Origin: Sodiomyces alkalinus F11
Taxonomy: Eukaryota; Ascomycota; Sordariomycetes; Glomerellales; Plectosphaerellaceae
Length of the DNA stretch: 64,000 nt
Assembly (NCBI RefSeq): GCF_003711515.1
Contig: NW_021167079.1
Span: 4,784,677-4,848,676 of the forward strand
Direction of reading: 5' to 3'
Numbering within the stretch: the first letter of the stretch is position 1; each line of letters begins with the position of its first letter. The position numbers were made by a program, and so were the translations under genes. Below, piece after piece: positions 23,462 to 37,399 of the stretch. Below the pieces are notes generated by a model. It was given only the letters and a program-made list of their open reading frames with translations, was not told where the DNA came from and made no database searches.

Positions 23462-25064
23462 GGCGAAGGAATGGAGGAGTGCTGCTCCAAGATGTGAATC
23501 TCAATCCTCAGTCAGAAACAAACAAACAAGAAGATGCCTGGAGAGTAGACGTTGAAGCCGTTTGGAAAAGGGGTAATCCTACAGCCGCCGCTCTAGGTGC
23601 TGAGGTGCAGTGAATGCCTTGATATATATCGTAAACTTACCAATCATGTGAACCATGTGGGGGAGGATTTGAAATCTACGAAGCATCCGCAGGATCTTCA
23701 CTGAATGGTGGCGGCAAATCAGCTTCACGTCCCGAGTGCGTGGATAATCGACCTGTTGAGATTCCTGGTATGCGCCGGGACGGCGACGCTGAGACACCGG
23801 TCCGTGTCATACGATGAAAAGTCGGGATGTATGAACCACGTTCCCTGGTCCGTAGCCTCCTATCCCGCCTCCTAGCAGGGTTCCAGAGTCTTCAAGCGGA
23901 GGATTATGACAGAATTGAGCACCATGACGGCCCTACCCGTGCCGCCGCTGGCGTGTCCCACTCATCTTTTTTTTTTTCGTTCATCGCCGGTAGGATCGAC
24001 ATGCATATTGTTCCGCCGGCTGACACCGGCACCGGCTGTGGCGATACGGCATTAGTATTACCCTCAATATGCTTTCTAACGAGTGCCAAGGCCCCGACAG
24101 TCCCCGTTTGACGAATCGTTCCGTTTCGGACTCTCGAAGAGACGTCGCCAAGGCCCTGGAATTTGTCGTGATCGTAATGTCAAGTCGAGATCGAATTATC
24201 CACACTTCGTCGCTCAGGCAAATACTCTCTGCAGGGCAATAGCCGTAATCTCCTCCACAGCTGTTGATGCCGCAGATGAACTGATGGTTTCTAATCCATT
24301 GCAGTTCCAAACTTGATGTACTACCCTCATGGAAGAACAGAGGCGTTCAAGCCATGCTGCATGATTTAACAAATTGAGGGCGGTGGCTTCAGGATGGACG
24401 TTCATATTAGAGTCCATGCCCTGGTTAGTCACAGACTTGACAAGGCATACAATGTGAAGCCAGACGATGTTGGACTCCAACGGATCTACCTTACCCCTAT
24501 ATATAAAGGAAAGAATTCCTACCTCCCCTTTTTACCAGGGTCCCAGTGACATCACTTGCGTTATTCGAGTTTCATCACCTCTTCCATGAGCAAGGACCAG
24601 GGACTCGGCATCCAGGCAGCTGCAGAAATTTACCAACAGCTTTGGACTTATATGTGGACTTATCTGCATATACTCAAGCACGTCAATCACTATAGAAGAC
24701 ATGCACCGATCTACATATTGCCATAAAATGCAGAGACAAAGGTTGGATTAAGTACCCGTATATGCACTATCAACAAACAAACGCAAAGTCTATCATCTAG
24801 CTATCTCCCAGATGCTAGTTTGTGGCAAGGACTAGCTGCACGCCGGCAACGATCCAAGCCATGCCATGTGCAAATGTCCAGACCCAACACCGGGAAGGAA
24901 CAAAGAGCACGGGAAAAGAGAATGAATGAATTGAGAGAAAAGACATGAAAAGACATCTCTGCAAAACCCTCCACTACCCAATTTTCAACCCATGTTGTCC
25001 AATCTTCCATTCCTACACACCATAACCAAGATAACCGCCGGTTATCTCGCACCGGGGATCAAAC
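23462..25064. other. Intergenic region, no gene seen
   Basis: Ordinary base composition. Only short frames without family resemblance. It holds the upstream region of the DUF2306-like gene and the 3' region of the MFS gene. No clear repeat or RNA gene was noticed. Confidence 0.5.
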
Positions 25065-26933
25065 TTAGGCGCCGCCCGCCGGCATTGCGTCGCTGCCCAC
25101 TTTACCGAACTGTAGATTTATTAGTGCACCGTACATAAAAAGAATGAGAGTCAGAGAGTGTACGTACCCCGAGGAACGGAGAGAGAATAGCAGTGATACT
25201 ACAGGCAGCAATGGTCATGGTGTAGATGTTGCTCATGGCATCAACAATGGCAGCAGCAAGCTGGGCCTGGACGGTTTCGGAGAAGTTGAGGAACTCCGGG
25301 CTGCTGGCGCCGGCGAGGACCACGCGCGGGTCACCGACAAAGTCGGCCGGCAGGAGCGGCGCCACGTATCTAGCACCGATATTCTGGAAGATGTTACCGC
25401 TGAGCGAGGGGAAGAAGGTGATGCCGATGCACTGGAGAAGGCTGATGACACCAATGGCGTTGAAGATGTCCTTGGGCTCGACAACGTCCGAGACGCATCC
25501 GAAGGCGGTGATCATGAAGCAACCGCCGCCAATGCCGAGGAGGACGCTGTATCCGTAGATTTGCTCGACGGTGGTGTTGACGTCGACCGTGTACATGAGG
25601 GCACCGCCGGCGACGGCCAGGAGCGAACCGACCAGGAACCACGGCATGTAGTAGCCGAACTTGGACATGAAGAAGCCGTTGAGGATGGCAACGGTGACGA
25701 TCATGAAGACGAAGGGCAGGAGTCTGATGGCGGCCTCCACGGGCGACTCGCCCCTGGCAAACTGGAAGTAGAGCGGGATGTAATAGATGGGGATGTAGAC
25801 GGCCGACGCAGCAGAGAAGGTGGCGAACTGCAGGATTCCCAACTTCCAGTTCCGGAGCATGTGGCTGGGGTAGAGACGGTTCTCCTTCTTGACAAAGGGG
25901 TAGAGCTTGTGCGTCAGGATGAAGCCGACGCCGAGAACGCCCACGAAGACCCAGAGGATGATCATGCTGTAGGAGTCCCACTCGAAGAGAGTGCCGCCGT
26001 AGGTAATGGCCATGAAGAAGGAAACGACCCAGCCGGTCCAGACGGCCAGACCGAGCCAATCGACCTTGCTAGTCCTCTCTTTGGCGGTTTGGCCCTTGGA
26101 GAAATCGATCGAAGGCAGGAGGAAGACGAGAATGGGGGCGGCGACGGCGAAGATGAGAAGGTTGATGTAAAAGCCCCAGCGCCAACCGACGCTGCTTTCC
26201 GCGAATCCACCACCAACCTGCGATATATGGAGTCAGTCATTGTCGAATGCAAACAACCAACCACGCGATGGCAACGAAAAAAAAGAAGAAGAAAAAAGAA
26301 ACAAAAAAGAAAAAGAAACCTTACAATGGGGCCCAGAACAGTGCCAATACCCCAGGTGGGAGAGATCAGAGCAATGTAGACAGGGCGTTCCTTGGGGGTC
26401 GTGACAACGCTGAACAAGGTGATGGAGCCGACGTAGATACCGCAGCCACCAATACCGGCAATCATGCGCCCGACGATCAGGGAGTCCATGGTGGGAGCCG
26501 CGCCGGAAATGGCACTGCCAACCTCAAAGAGGACCACGTAGCCGAAGTAGAGCCACTTGATGTCGAACAGCCCGTACATCTTGGATTGGATGAGCACGAG
26601 CGCGGTGGCGGGCAGGGCGTAGGCGGTGGCGAGCCATGGGAACTTTTGGAAGTCGCCTAGCGACGCGATGATGTCGGGCTGGATGTCGGCCACCACTGTG
26701 GTGTCGAGGGCGTAGAGGAAGACGCAGGAGAGGATGGCGCCGACGGTCAGCGCCCACTTGACGCCGTGGACCTCGCGCTTGTATTCAGGTCCCGCATCTT
26801 CGTTGGGCAGCGCGTCTGTGGATGTCGATATCGACTTTTCGGGGTCGGCGACGGGGCTCTCGGTTCGTGGTGTTTCGGCTTTGCTCGACGAGAGGCTTTC
26901 GGCAAGGGCCGCCTGCTTTTCTTGGTCGCTCAT
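25065..26933 (-). CDS. Major facilitator superfamily exporter (14-TM, DHA2/toxin-efflux type)
   Basis: Exons 26933-26325, 26217-25168 and 25109-25065 encode 567 residues. A polar N-terminal tail of about 65 residues precedes the first helix. Seen: LDTTVVADIQPDI in helix 1 and the helix-5 motif GIGTVLGPIVGG (motif C region), which is completed only by splicing intron 1. Many further hydrophobic segments are present, and the last exon encodes a short tail ending in MPAGGA, as in related fungal efflux pumps. The start at 26,933 has a good context (CCCAAGATG); an upstream in-frame Met would add a hydrophobic stretch and is less likely. Probably an H+-coupled drug or metabolite exporter in the plasma membrane. 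Divergent from the SDR gene; its link to the PKS product is inferred from position. Confidence 0.92.
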
Positions 26934-28693
26934 CTTGGGCGACTGCTGGATGGTGGAAAGCCGCGGTTGGGATAGTGTAGACCAGGGCAGAAGAAGATGG
27001 AGAGGGGGATATTCGGGGGGGTATATGTCCAAGTTGCAACGGTCTGGCGTGTCTTGTGGCCTAGAACATCTGCAGTGAACAGAAAGGAATGATGTTTAAG
27101 TCGACCTCTGATGGTAGGATTCGAGGGAGTGAATGGGCTTTCTTTAAAGCAAGAGCGATATCCCTTGTTTTGTAATCTGGAGTTCTCCTTTTTGTAAGCA
27201 GACCAGGGCTCGAATGGAGTAGAACCCATGGAGGACTCGATAATGCTATGAGAGACGCAACCAACCAGCCAACCAGCTATCTTCCCGCTCTGTTTGGTAG
27301 TGATGAATTCAATACTGGGTGTGCTTGCAGCTTGCGGAGCTCATAGCACCTATGACAGTCTACTGTCAGCCGACCCTATGTAGAAATTGCGTGCCAAGCT
27401 ACCTTATGCAGATGGGTGACCATGGTCCATGATGATTAAGCTTGACAGTCAGGCACCACCAAAAAGAAAAAAAAATGAAAAAGGGGATCGACGGACATGC
27501 CTGTCTTTGAAGTCTGACCTGTTGTCTCATTTACGGGTGGGTACGGGCGTTTTCATGTAGTGTATAATCGGATTCTGGAACGCGAGTAACCGAGAGGACC
27601 TCCGTTTGATTGGGATGTAAAGATCTTCCCATCGTTGCCAAGTTCAAGCTCGTGCTTGTTTTCATGCCTGGGGGCTGACTGGTCACTGGTGCGTCTGGTC
27701 AGCTGTCGGCATGAACAGGGGTTTTGCCGTTTTGGACGTCAGGTCGGTCAGGTCGCAGATCCCTGGTTAAAAGGAGACACGAGCCACAGACCCGCCACCC
27801 CGAACCATATCTGATTTTTCCGTTGCATTCTACGGACTTTGGAAAAAGGAGGTTCAGCAGATGCCGTGGTGGTAGTCGGGGTCGATGAAAGACGTGGTGA
27901 GATTTAGGTGCGTGGCACACGGGAAACCCACTTACATCTCAACACGCTAATGCAGTCGGCTGACCTGACCCTCTGTCCCTCTGTCATTCGATTCCGTTGC
28001 CGTACGCCCGTGCTAAAGACCCCGGAAGTTGTCTACTTCTTGGCACGGGCTGCCATGATATCTCCGCGCGCTAATGCAAAGGGCTGACCCTCCCCACTTA
28101 TTCTACTGCAAATATTCCGGTAACGCCCAACAGAGTGGATACTGGTCAGCTAACTGCATTAGTGTGTTCAGATATAGTTAGCGCCCGACTCCATCCACTA
28201 AACCGGCTAACCCTCGGGGTCTTAGCACGATGTCCGTGCTGTCGGGGGCTGTTCTATGCTTAACGGCGGGGTCTTGGCGTTTCGGTACGTTGTACATACG
28301 TTGTACGTATGTTGTATGCGCCTCGGTATGGCCCGAGTCCCCAAACGAACAGATCGGGGCCGAAGCCCTTTCAACTTCAACCGATCTTATCTCCGTCCCC
28401 GGAAGGATCAGAGCATCCGAGATCTAATCCACCGAACACGGGGTGTAGTCTTGATAGTGAGGAGGCATATTGAGGGGTCGCTCTGGAGCAAGAAAGCAAG
28501 TAGTGCAACGATGAGCTGGTACTTAATGATCCGTATGCTAGCATAAATCCGTTCATATCGGGACAACATCGTGGAATCCGTTAAACCACTATCACCATCA
28601 TCTATCAGTCAAGAAAAGTTAAAACAATTTCTCATTAGTTTTCAACCAACATTCGAATATTATTGCGCATTTCGTTGCATAAACTCATACACA
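26934..28693. other. Divergent intergenic region between MFS and SDR genes
   Basis: No gene is supported. It contains the fold-back palindrome at 28,009-28,228 and a partial extra copy of its arm at about 27,934-27,960. Confidence 0.55.
28009..28228. mobile_element. Fold-back/MITE-like long imperfect palindrome
   Basis: The two ends begin with inverted GTGCTAA(A)GACCCC, and about 80 nt inward each arm carries ATATCT followed by GCTAATGCA or ACTAATGCAG and GCTGACC. The arms align over roughly 80 nt with mismatches around a spacer of about 50 nt. A third copy of the inner block (ACATCTCAACACGCTAATGCAG...GGCTGACC) lies just left, at about 27,934-27,960. There is no coding capacity. It lies in the shared MFS/SDR upstream region. 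Confidence 0.6.
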
Positions 28694-30314
28694 ATGTCGA
28701 ACCCTCTTTCCGCATCCTCCCTGCTCAGCGTCAAGGACTGGGTTGTTGTCGGTGAGTGAACGACCCAAGAAACCGCAACCGCCCCCTGACATGGAAGACC
28801 TCCACTATCTTACTGACTAATCTGTGCAATCAGTGACTGGAGGAGGCACCGGAATTGGACTGAGTACGACTTTGACATCTGCATTACTCCTACGCAGTCG
28901 CGGACGCACCACCCACCCGGCCGTGCGTCCCACCATGCACCAAAACAGTTGGCCCACTAACGTATTTGTAAAGTGTACGCTCAGGCCTTCGCCGCCAATG
29001 GAGCTAAGGTTTACATCACCGGCCGACGTCAAGAAGTCCTGGAAACGAGTGCCCGTGTCCACGGATCTGCAGACAAGATTGGCTCTTCGGGGGGTCAAAT
29101 CGTGCCCCTTGTCATGGATGTGACCAACAAGGACACCATCAAGGCCGCTGTGGATCAGATCACCCAGACCGACGGCTATGTCAACGTGTAAGTCTCCCCG
29201 GCCCAGCCCGGCCCGGCCCAATGAAAGATGCAGATGGAGACGCATGGAGAATCGTCATCCACCCCCAAAAAGGATATAATTAGAAACAGGCTGACCAGAT
29301 CAACAGACTTGTCAACAATGCCGGCGTGTGGACGACCAAGCCGGAGGCTGGCCCGGAGGACGGACCCGTGAAGTTTGGCACCTCCATGCTCGAGCAGTCT
29401 ATCGACCTCTGGCAGCAAGGTAACTACGCTCGGCTCCCTCGGGACATTTCGCATCCTGTGCTGCGTCCAACACTGACTGACAATCTTACCACTAAGCCTT
29501 CCTCGTCAACGCCACATCCATCTACTTCGTCACTGCGGCATTCCTACCACTACTCGCCAAGTCCGTCACTAGCCACACTGGCAAGCTGGGTAGCGTGATC
29601 AACACCACCTCCAACAGCGGTCATCTGCGGATGTAAGTCTGCCCTGAATTTGCTTTTCGGGGAAGCGCAGAGGTACTAACAACGTTGTAGGTCTGAGGGC
29701 TCGCAGTTGGCCTACAATGTAAGTCGACACAACACGTCATTCAACACTGCTCGGTTCTCGACTTGAGAGCTGACACCACGGTTTATAGGTTAGCAAGGCT
29801 GCGGCGGTACACATGACCCGTCAACTGGCTTTCGATTTCAGCCACGAGAACATCAAGATTCGTGTCAACGCCATTGCGCCCGGTACGTAGAGATATATCT
29901 CACATGCACTCTTCAGATCGTCTTCATTTCTACCATCTATGCGCCCGCAACGCGGCAAAAGAAAAAGAAAAAGACAGAATTAGCTGACGATGGGAACTTT
30001 CAAGGCTGGTACCCCACGGAGATGACCACTGGTGGTTCGGACGAGAACAACGTGAGCCAGGCCCAGGACGATGCGGCCTTCCAACAAGAGATGGTCGGCA
30101 TGGGTGCCCGTGTCCCGCCTGGCCGTATGGGCAACCCGCAGGATCTTGGAAGCGTAAGTTCAGACACGATTGCACGTGTGACAAACCATTGAAGCCAATC
30201 ACTAATCTCTTTGACTCATAGGCCGTCCTGACTCTCGCTACAAACGAGTACATCTGGGGTTCGCATCTTGTTGTCGATGGTGGTATCACGCAGAGCGTGG
30301 CTGGAACCATTTAA
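28694..30314 (+). CDS. Short-chain dehydrogenase/reductase with eight introns
   Basis: Nine exons: 28694-28751, 28834-28863, 28974-29187, 29307-29419, 29497-29632, 29691-29718, 29789-29882, 30005-30153 and 30222-30314. All have GT-AG borders and compatible phases, giving 304 residues. Classical SDR landmarks: cofactor loop TGGGTGIG, ITGRR after beta-2 (the Arg suggests NADP(H)), structural NNAG, catalytic region NTTSNSG, Tyr-x3-Lys in YNVSK, and a C-terminal VDGG. Two exons are only 28-30 nt, and the TGxxxGIG loop lies on one of them. In sphinganine-analogue pathways an SDR (such as Fum13) reduces the ketone left by the alpha-oxoamine synthase. This enzyme could do the same, but carbohydrate-type SDRs look similar. 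Confidence 0.92.
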
Positions 30315-30942
30315 ATTACACACTCAACGGTTATGATGAGCGCTTTACAGGACAAGCATGGGCTGTTGATTAGCACCGGATGTAAATAGTTGTCCATTGA
30401 CGAGGGGCTTAGTGCGGCTCTAGATAGATGCAACCCTTTTCAAGTTCAGTCAATATTTCCTCGTGAAGTTGACCACCTTTACAAAGCAATATGCTCTATA
30501 CCGGTAGCTGGACTTTCATCCAGCCCTTTCCTTCATTGTCTTGCCCGCCGAAGACAACCTCCTGGCTATCCTCATCACGGACACCATTCGAGAACTGCGA
30601 GGCCATAAACTGTATAGTCGCCCCCCGGGGGCGTAGGGCTACCATGGGAGCATGCCATGTACCCGCACCATAAGTGACGGCCTGCTTTCCCGTTCCAATG
30701 AAGCGCGAAGCTGGCTCAGATCAGGCAGCCCACTCCCTTGCAGAGTGCTGCGACTGTGTAGACTGAGTTGGTGAGGCATGATAACCAAGGGTAATTCAGA
30801 GATAGTGACTTGATATGGTTTTGATGGGTAGGTGCATGTGGAAGACCAAAGTCGATTGTGCAAGTGTCCGAATTTGAAATCGAGAGAACAACCAAGAATG
30901 GAAAGAATGAACATCTGGACGTCTTGTTACAGGTCAACATCG
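30315..30942. other. Intergenic gap up to the transposon nest
   Basis: Normal composition, no gene seen. The candidate 5-bp target duplication CATCG (30,938-30,942) abuts the left copia LTR. Confidence 0.5.
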
Positions 30943-31145
30943 TGTCAGATAAAGCATAGTCAAAATCGTCATAAAATAGGTCAAAACTAATTAAGGCAAT
31001 TATATATAATTATAACTGTGTCAGACCGTCAGGGAAACGCTACCACCGTATTTTATATAGTGCAGATTCTATAAGCGTCTACCCGGATTATACTCTTAGT
31101 AATCCGGCCTATTACGTAACTAAAAAGACTATAGTCTATTTAATA
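30943..31145 (-). repeat. Copia LTR, left copy (3' LTR)
   Basis: 203 bp, aligning without gaps to 53,061-53,263. On the minus strand the ends are TGTC...GACA before RIP. This copy has more C-to-T/G-to-A changes than the right one. Confidence 0.88.
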
Positions 31146-31433
31146 TATCCCCTAATCGCCCTAAATATTAGTTAGGCGATTAAAGCTATTCGTAATCGGC
31201 AGATAATCTAGCTATATAATCTATTCGCTATAGCCGCCCTTAAATTCATCCTTTAGGTCCTCTAAATATTCTATCCGGACTTTCTCTAGCTATTTCTGCT
31301 ATAGCCGTTCCCGTATATCTATCACGCCTACCTAGGACCTAAATATCTTAAATTTCTCGCCATATAACGCCTTCGTTAATCCGTCTACCACTGTTTCCGC
31401 GCTCGTAATATATATTACGAGTATTTACCCTTA

Positions 31434-31915
31434 TATTACGGCCAAAGAATAGGCCATCAAGGAAGCCAACTGCATAATAAAGGGACAATGTTATTGGAAG
31501 GCATGTGTGTACTATATATACAGGTCACGTGACAGGATAAGGGTTATTCACTAAGGCAGCCGTGAACAAAGCAGGATATTCACCTGGAGGGAAGTGAACT
31601 CGGCCTTAAGTTCACTCGAGCCATCGTGAATAGGGGAGGAGAGTTCACCCAGGGGAATATAAATAGCTAGATATATATACTAGAGTATCCTAGGTCTTAC
31701 TTCTACTAGAGAATAAGATAGTGTTTAATCTAAGTCTTTATTAGGAACCTCCTTAAGTATTATAGTAAAGAGGCAGACTTACCTTACGACCGCCCACGAG
31801 AAGTTACGAGAGAATTACGCTTAGCTTATAACCTCCTCTTACCTCGTAAACATAAACTCACGATAACCCTAGCTAGGGATCCTAGACTTAGTATCTAGGA
31901 ACCTAGGTCGTAATA
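31434..31915 (+). repeat. Gypsy-A 5' LTR
   Basis: 482 bp, beginning TATTACGG and ending CGTAATA; before RIP these would be the complementary TGTTACGG...CGTAACA ends. Less RIP-mutated than its partner at 38,085-38,566. Confidence 0.93.
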
Positions 31916-34900
31916 TTTTAAACACTCCGTTTAGTAAGTGGACCTTACGAACTAAGCGTTAACCTATCTAGGATAATAGCACCTTAGACGCTTACCGGAT
32001 CGATTACCGTAGGACTGGCTTCGAATAATTAAGAGCTAGCTAAGTCTATAGCTAAGCTCCGAGAAGTAGTCACGTAACTTAGGAACGAAAATAACACTCT
32101 TCAGGAATAGCTTTAGGCTAGAGGAAGAGCCAGGACGTTTAAATTCCCTAAACCGGAACTATTCGATAGTATACGAGGATAACTTCGACGATTCTTAATA
32201 CAGGCTAGGGCCTATCTTCGTTATTATTCTAATACTCTGGTTAATAACGAAGATAAGGTCGTCTACACGGCCTTATACCTTCGAGGAAACGCAGCTAACT
32301 AGTTTAAACTATTCTATCGAGATTTCCTAGAAAACGATAACGTTAAGGACCGAGACTCGGATACTTAAAGAATCTTTAGTAGTTACGGCTAGTTCGAGAA
32401 GAAGCTAAAGGGGGTCTTTAGAGATCCTGATAAAGCGCGAGCCGCTATTTAATAGCTCGAAGGGTTTAAGCAGAAAGGATTAGCTTCCGACTACACGGCT
32501 AAATTCTAGTAGATTATCTCGTACCTTAACTAGGATAACGAACCCTTAATAGTAGCCTACTACCGAGGCTTTAAGGAAGAAGTTAAGGACGACCTGTATA
32601 AGATAAAAAGACCCGACAACTTCGCGACGTATACGGCTATAGCCGTGGAAATCGATAATAGAAACTAGGAAAGAAGGCAGGAACGGAAAAAGAATAACCC
32701 GCCTTTATAAAAAGCTAATACTAGTCGAAGATAACCGAATCCTAGATAATAATAAGGAAACACTTTATAGGGGCACTATAAAGGACTTATAGAAATTAAT
32801 AATACTAACTATCGGAAAAATACTTAAAAGGGTATTCGATAAAAGAAGGAAGTGACCTGCTATAATTATAATAAGAAAGGATACTTTGCCCGAGAATACT
32901 ATTAACTAAAGCGAGAACGAGAAGTAAGAGAGACTAATATAGTGGAAGTATAGCCCGAAGTACCCTACGCCTTACTCTCGTGGATAACATGCTTTAACGA
33001 TAACTATACTATATATAAGTCTAATAAAGATAATACAGGATAGTACCCTAAGCGACCTTAACGAACCTTAGTAGTTATATTAGGAGTATATAACGAAGAA
33101 GATAACGACTAGATAAATAAGGCGCTTAAAGATAATAAAGACACGGACGCTTTACTAGGACTATAGGTGTAGGACTAGGTATAGAGGACTAATAAAACCT
33201 AGGAGTAGGTAAATAGATAAGACGAGCTAACTATAAGGATATCTTAGCTAGTATAATATAGTAGCGAAGAACTACCTACGGATAACGAGAACTATATCGG
33301 TATACTAATACGCGTAGTAGAGTAGAGCTAGGATAGCGATAATACCGAAAAAGTATTATAGCGACTCACGGAAGAATAGTATATAGAGTATCGATAGGAA
33401 CTATAAGAGATCCGCGAAGGATTAACTACCCGATAATAGCGATAGTATCCGAACTATAGTCTAAAGATTAATAACCACCTATAGCTAGAACCAGGATATA
33501 GCCAGCACCTATAAGTATAGTAGGCAGACTATACTCTTAACGGATATAATCTCCACGAGTACTAGAAGCACGCGAATAACTTCTAGCCTAAGAAAGGAGA
33601 ACGTACTAGAACTACGATCGGGATAGTATAAGAAAAGATAGGATAGATTATTACCTAATAATACTACTAGAACGGATTAGTAATTCTATAGCTAGATCGA
33701 ACCCAACCTATAAGGTATATTACGGGTAATATACCTTATTCGATATATACTAGGGACGCCTATAAAATATACTACGAATTAAAGGCCAGGGAATAGCGGA
33801 CGCTATAGGTACTAGAAGGCTATAAATACGAATAGTATAATAAAGGCCTACGACGACGAATCTAGAACGTAATATTAGAAGAATAAGCTAGGGAGCTTAA
33901 CGTATTAATCGACGGACCCGACTACTAAGGGCTAAGAGAAAGATTTAAGAGGAACCGACCTTATAATATAATAAAAAACTAGGAGCATTTCCGTATAAGG
34001 AGTATATACGAGAAGCCTTTAAGATTTACTCTATAAGGATCAGGGATCACCTATACACCGATATCCGGATTCACGATATTAACACGCGCGTAATAATCGA
34101 TAGCGGAGTATAAGGGAATTATATATCTCTAAGATTCCTTAACGAGTAAGGAATACCGTGGTAACAAAAGTAATTATAAGACGAGTACGAAATACGAAAC
34201 ATAGAGGGATAAGCTATATCTTATAGTAATGGTATCGTCGATAAGGAGATAGTACCACTCTAAGTCGTTATCCAGGGGAAAAAAGGAATAATAACCTTCG
34301 ATATAACCGATATAGGGAAATAAGATATACTACTCGGGATCCCGTGGCTACCAGAATAGAACCCTTATATAGACTAGAGACTTAGCTACCTTTAGTGGGA
34401 GTCAGTCACTAAGGAGAGATCTAGGAGCGATCCCTTAAATAACCCCGAAGAAAGACCCTTAACGGGCACGCACGAAGAGAAAACGAAGAAATAAAAGAAA
34501 CGAGTAAAAAAGGAAAAAGCACCGCGAAAGATAGTGTTTAGCCGGGACTAAACTAAGTAATAAGTGAAATAAGAACGGAAACTTATACTCGTATTTATTA
34601 AGATAGCTCGAAAGGATAACGAACGATTAGCACGAATACCCGAAGAATACTAATAGTATAAGAAACTCTTCCGGGAAGAGTTAGAAACCGGTTTACCTAA
34701 ATATAGGCACTACGATTATAAAATCCTATTAAAGCCAGGAACTAACCCTAAGTTCTATAAGATCTATAGCCTTAACTAGAAGGAGAGAGACGCCTGACGC
34801 GAGTATATCCGAGAATATCTCCAGAAAGGATATATTAAACCTTTAATCTTACTAGTAGGATACCCTATCCTATTTATACTAAAGAAGAATAGTAAACTAC

Positions 34901-37399
34901 GACTTTATATAGACTACTAATAGCTTAACGATATCACTATTAAAAATCGCTACCCTTTACTATTTATTAGCGAGTTACGAGATCGCTTATAAGGAGTGTA
35001 ATAGTTTATAGCACTTAACCTAAAAGGAGCTTATAACCTTATTAGAATTAAGGAGGGAGAAGAATAGAAAATAGCGTTCTAAATATAAAAAGGATACTTC
35101 GAGTATCTTATTATACCCTTTAGATTAACTAACACGCTAATAACCTTTTAATCTATAATTAATAACATACTATAAGAGTACCTAGATAACTTTATAGTTA
35201 TATACCTTAACGATATCCTTATCTTCCCGGGACCCTCGAAGAATATAAAAGATATATTTATAAGATTCTAGGTAAGCTTTAGGAAGCGAAGCTATTAGTT
35301 AAGCCTAAGAAGAGTTAGTTCTATAAGAAGGAAGTTAACTTCCTCGGATTCACTATTAAGCTAGGAGAGATCTATATAGAAGAATCGAAAGTCTAAGCCG
35401 TTATAGAATAGCCTACGCCTACGAGTATTCGCGATATTTAAGCGTTTTTAGGCTTCGCTAACTTCTACTAACGATTTATAAAGAATTACGGAAAGATCGT
35501 AACGTCCTTAATAGGAATAACTAAGAAAGATCAGAAATTCGAATAGACTAATAAGGCCGAAACAGCCTTATAGGAAATCAGAAAAAGAATCCTTAGTAGA
35601 CTAATACTACGAATACTAGAACCTATAAAGCTATACGAAGTAGAGACCGATACCTCCGACTATGCTTTAGGAGGATAGCTAGGATAAAGAGATAAGGAGG
35701 GACACCTATATCCGGTAGCCTTCTTCTGGAAAAAACTCCACGGACTAGAACTTAACTACTAGATCCACGATAAAGAGTTAATAGCAATTATCGAAGTATT
35801 TAAGGAATAGAGACCGTACCTATCTAGGACAGAGTACTTTATTAAGGTCTACACTAATTAAAAGAACCTAACTTATTTTACTATAAGTAAAGTGCTAAAT
35901 AAACGATAAGTCAGATAGGCAGAATTCTTAACAGAATTTAACTTCGAGATCTAGTATCGAAAAGGATTAGAAAATAGAAAAGCAGACGCACTAAGTCGCT
36001 AATAGCTACTAGAATAAGTAAACGAAGAGTAACACGCTATACTCTAATAGCAGGATAGGAAATTAATTAATAAGTTCCGGGAACCTGCACCGATTAAAAG
36101 AATTAACTAAGATATTATTCGATAAGCGTATAATCTACTAGCGCACGGTTATCAGGGAGTGACTAAGATATATTAACGACTACGATAATACTACGGATAT
36201 TAAGGAACTAAATAATAAGTGCGAGACTATATTAAGAAGTACGAAGTATATAATAAAGCGAAAGGATTAAGGTATAGGCCTTATAGACTATTATAACTAC
36301 TACTAATTCTAGAAGCGGTATAGGAGTTAGTATCTATAGACTTTATCACAGGATTACCTAAGTTAGGAGATCTAACTACTAGGCAAAAGTACGATAGCGT
36401 ATAAGTAATCGTGGACTAATTAACTAAATACGCGTACTTTCTACTATTTAACACTATGATTACTACCGAATAACTCGTATACACTTTCCTAAGATATATT
36501 ATAGGAAACTATAGAATATCGAAGTAACTAGTCACGGATTAAGATAAACTATTTACTAGTAAATTTTAGAAATCTCTAGTCGTATAACTAGGGATAGACC
36601 ACCGACTATTAATAGCGTTTTACTTATAGACCGACGGATAAACGGAAAGAATAAACTAAACCCTCGAATAATATCTTAGATACTACGTTAACTATAAGCA
36701 GGATAACTAGGTTAAACTACTACCGCTAGCATAGTTTATATATAATAGTATACTAAATGAATCCAGTAAAATTACACTATTCTACGCTAACTATAGATTC
36801 ACACCTATAGCTTACGGAGAACCCAGAGAAGCGCGAGAAGCGCTTAGAGCCACTATAAGAAAGCCGAAGAAATTAAGGATATCCACGATTAACTACGGTA
36901 AGACCTAGAGATAGTTAGGATTAGAATAAAAATATACGCCGATAAGATAAGGTTAAAGGGACTAACCTTTAAAGAGGGGGATAGCGTCTACCTTATACGG
37001 CGAAATATTAAAACTAAGCGACTAAGCGATAAATTAGATTTTAAGAAGATCGGACCTTTTAAAATTTTAAAGAAAATCTCGGATACTAACTATTACCTTG
37101 TATTACCCGAGACTATAAAAATACACCTAGTCTTTTATATCTTATTATTAGAACTAGTATTATAGGGGTTATAAATAAAAGACCCTATTAAAATCGAGAA
37201 TAACGAAGAATACGAAGTTAAACGAATCCTTAACTACCGATAAACGGTAGATAGTATAGAATATTTTATTAAGTAGAAAAACTATAGACACGAAGAAAAT
37301 ATATAGGAATTAATTAAGAACTTAACGAACTACTAATAACTTCTGCACTAGTACCGGAAAGAGCTATATTACCTAATACCGTATCCTAATTAATCTTAT

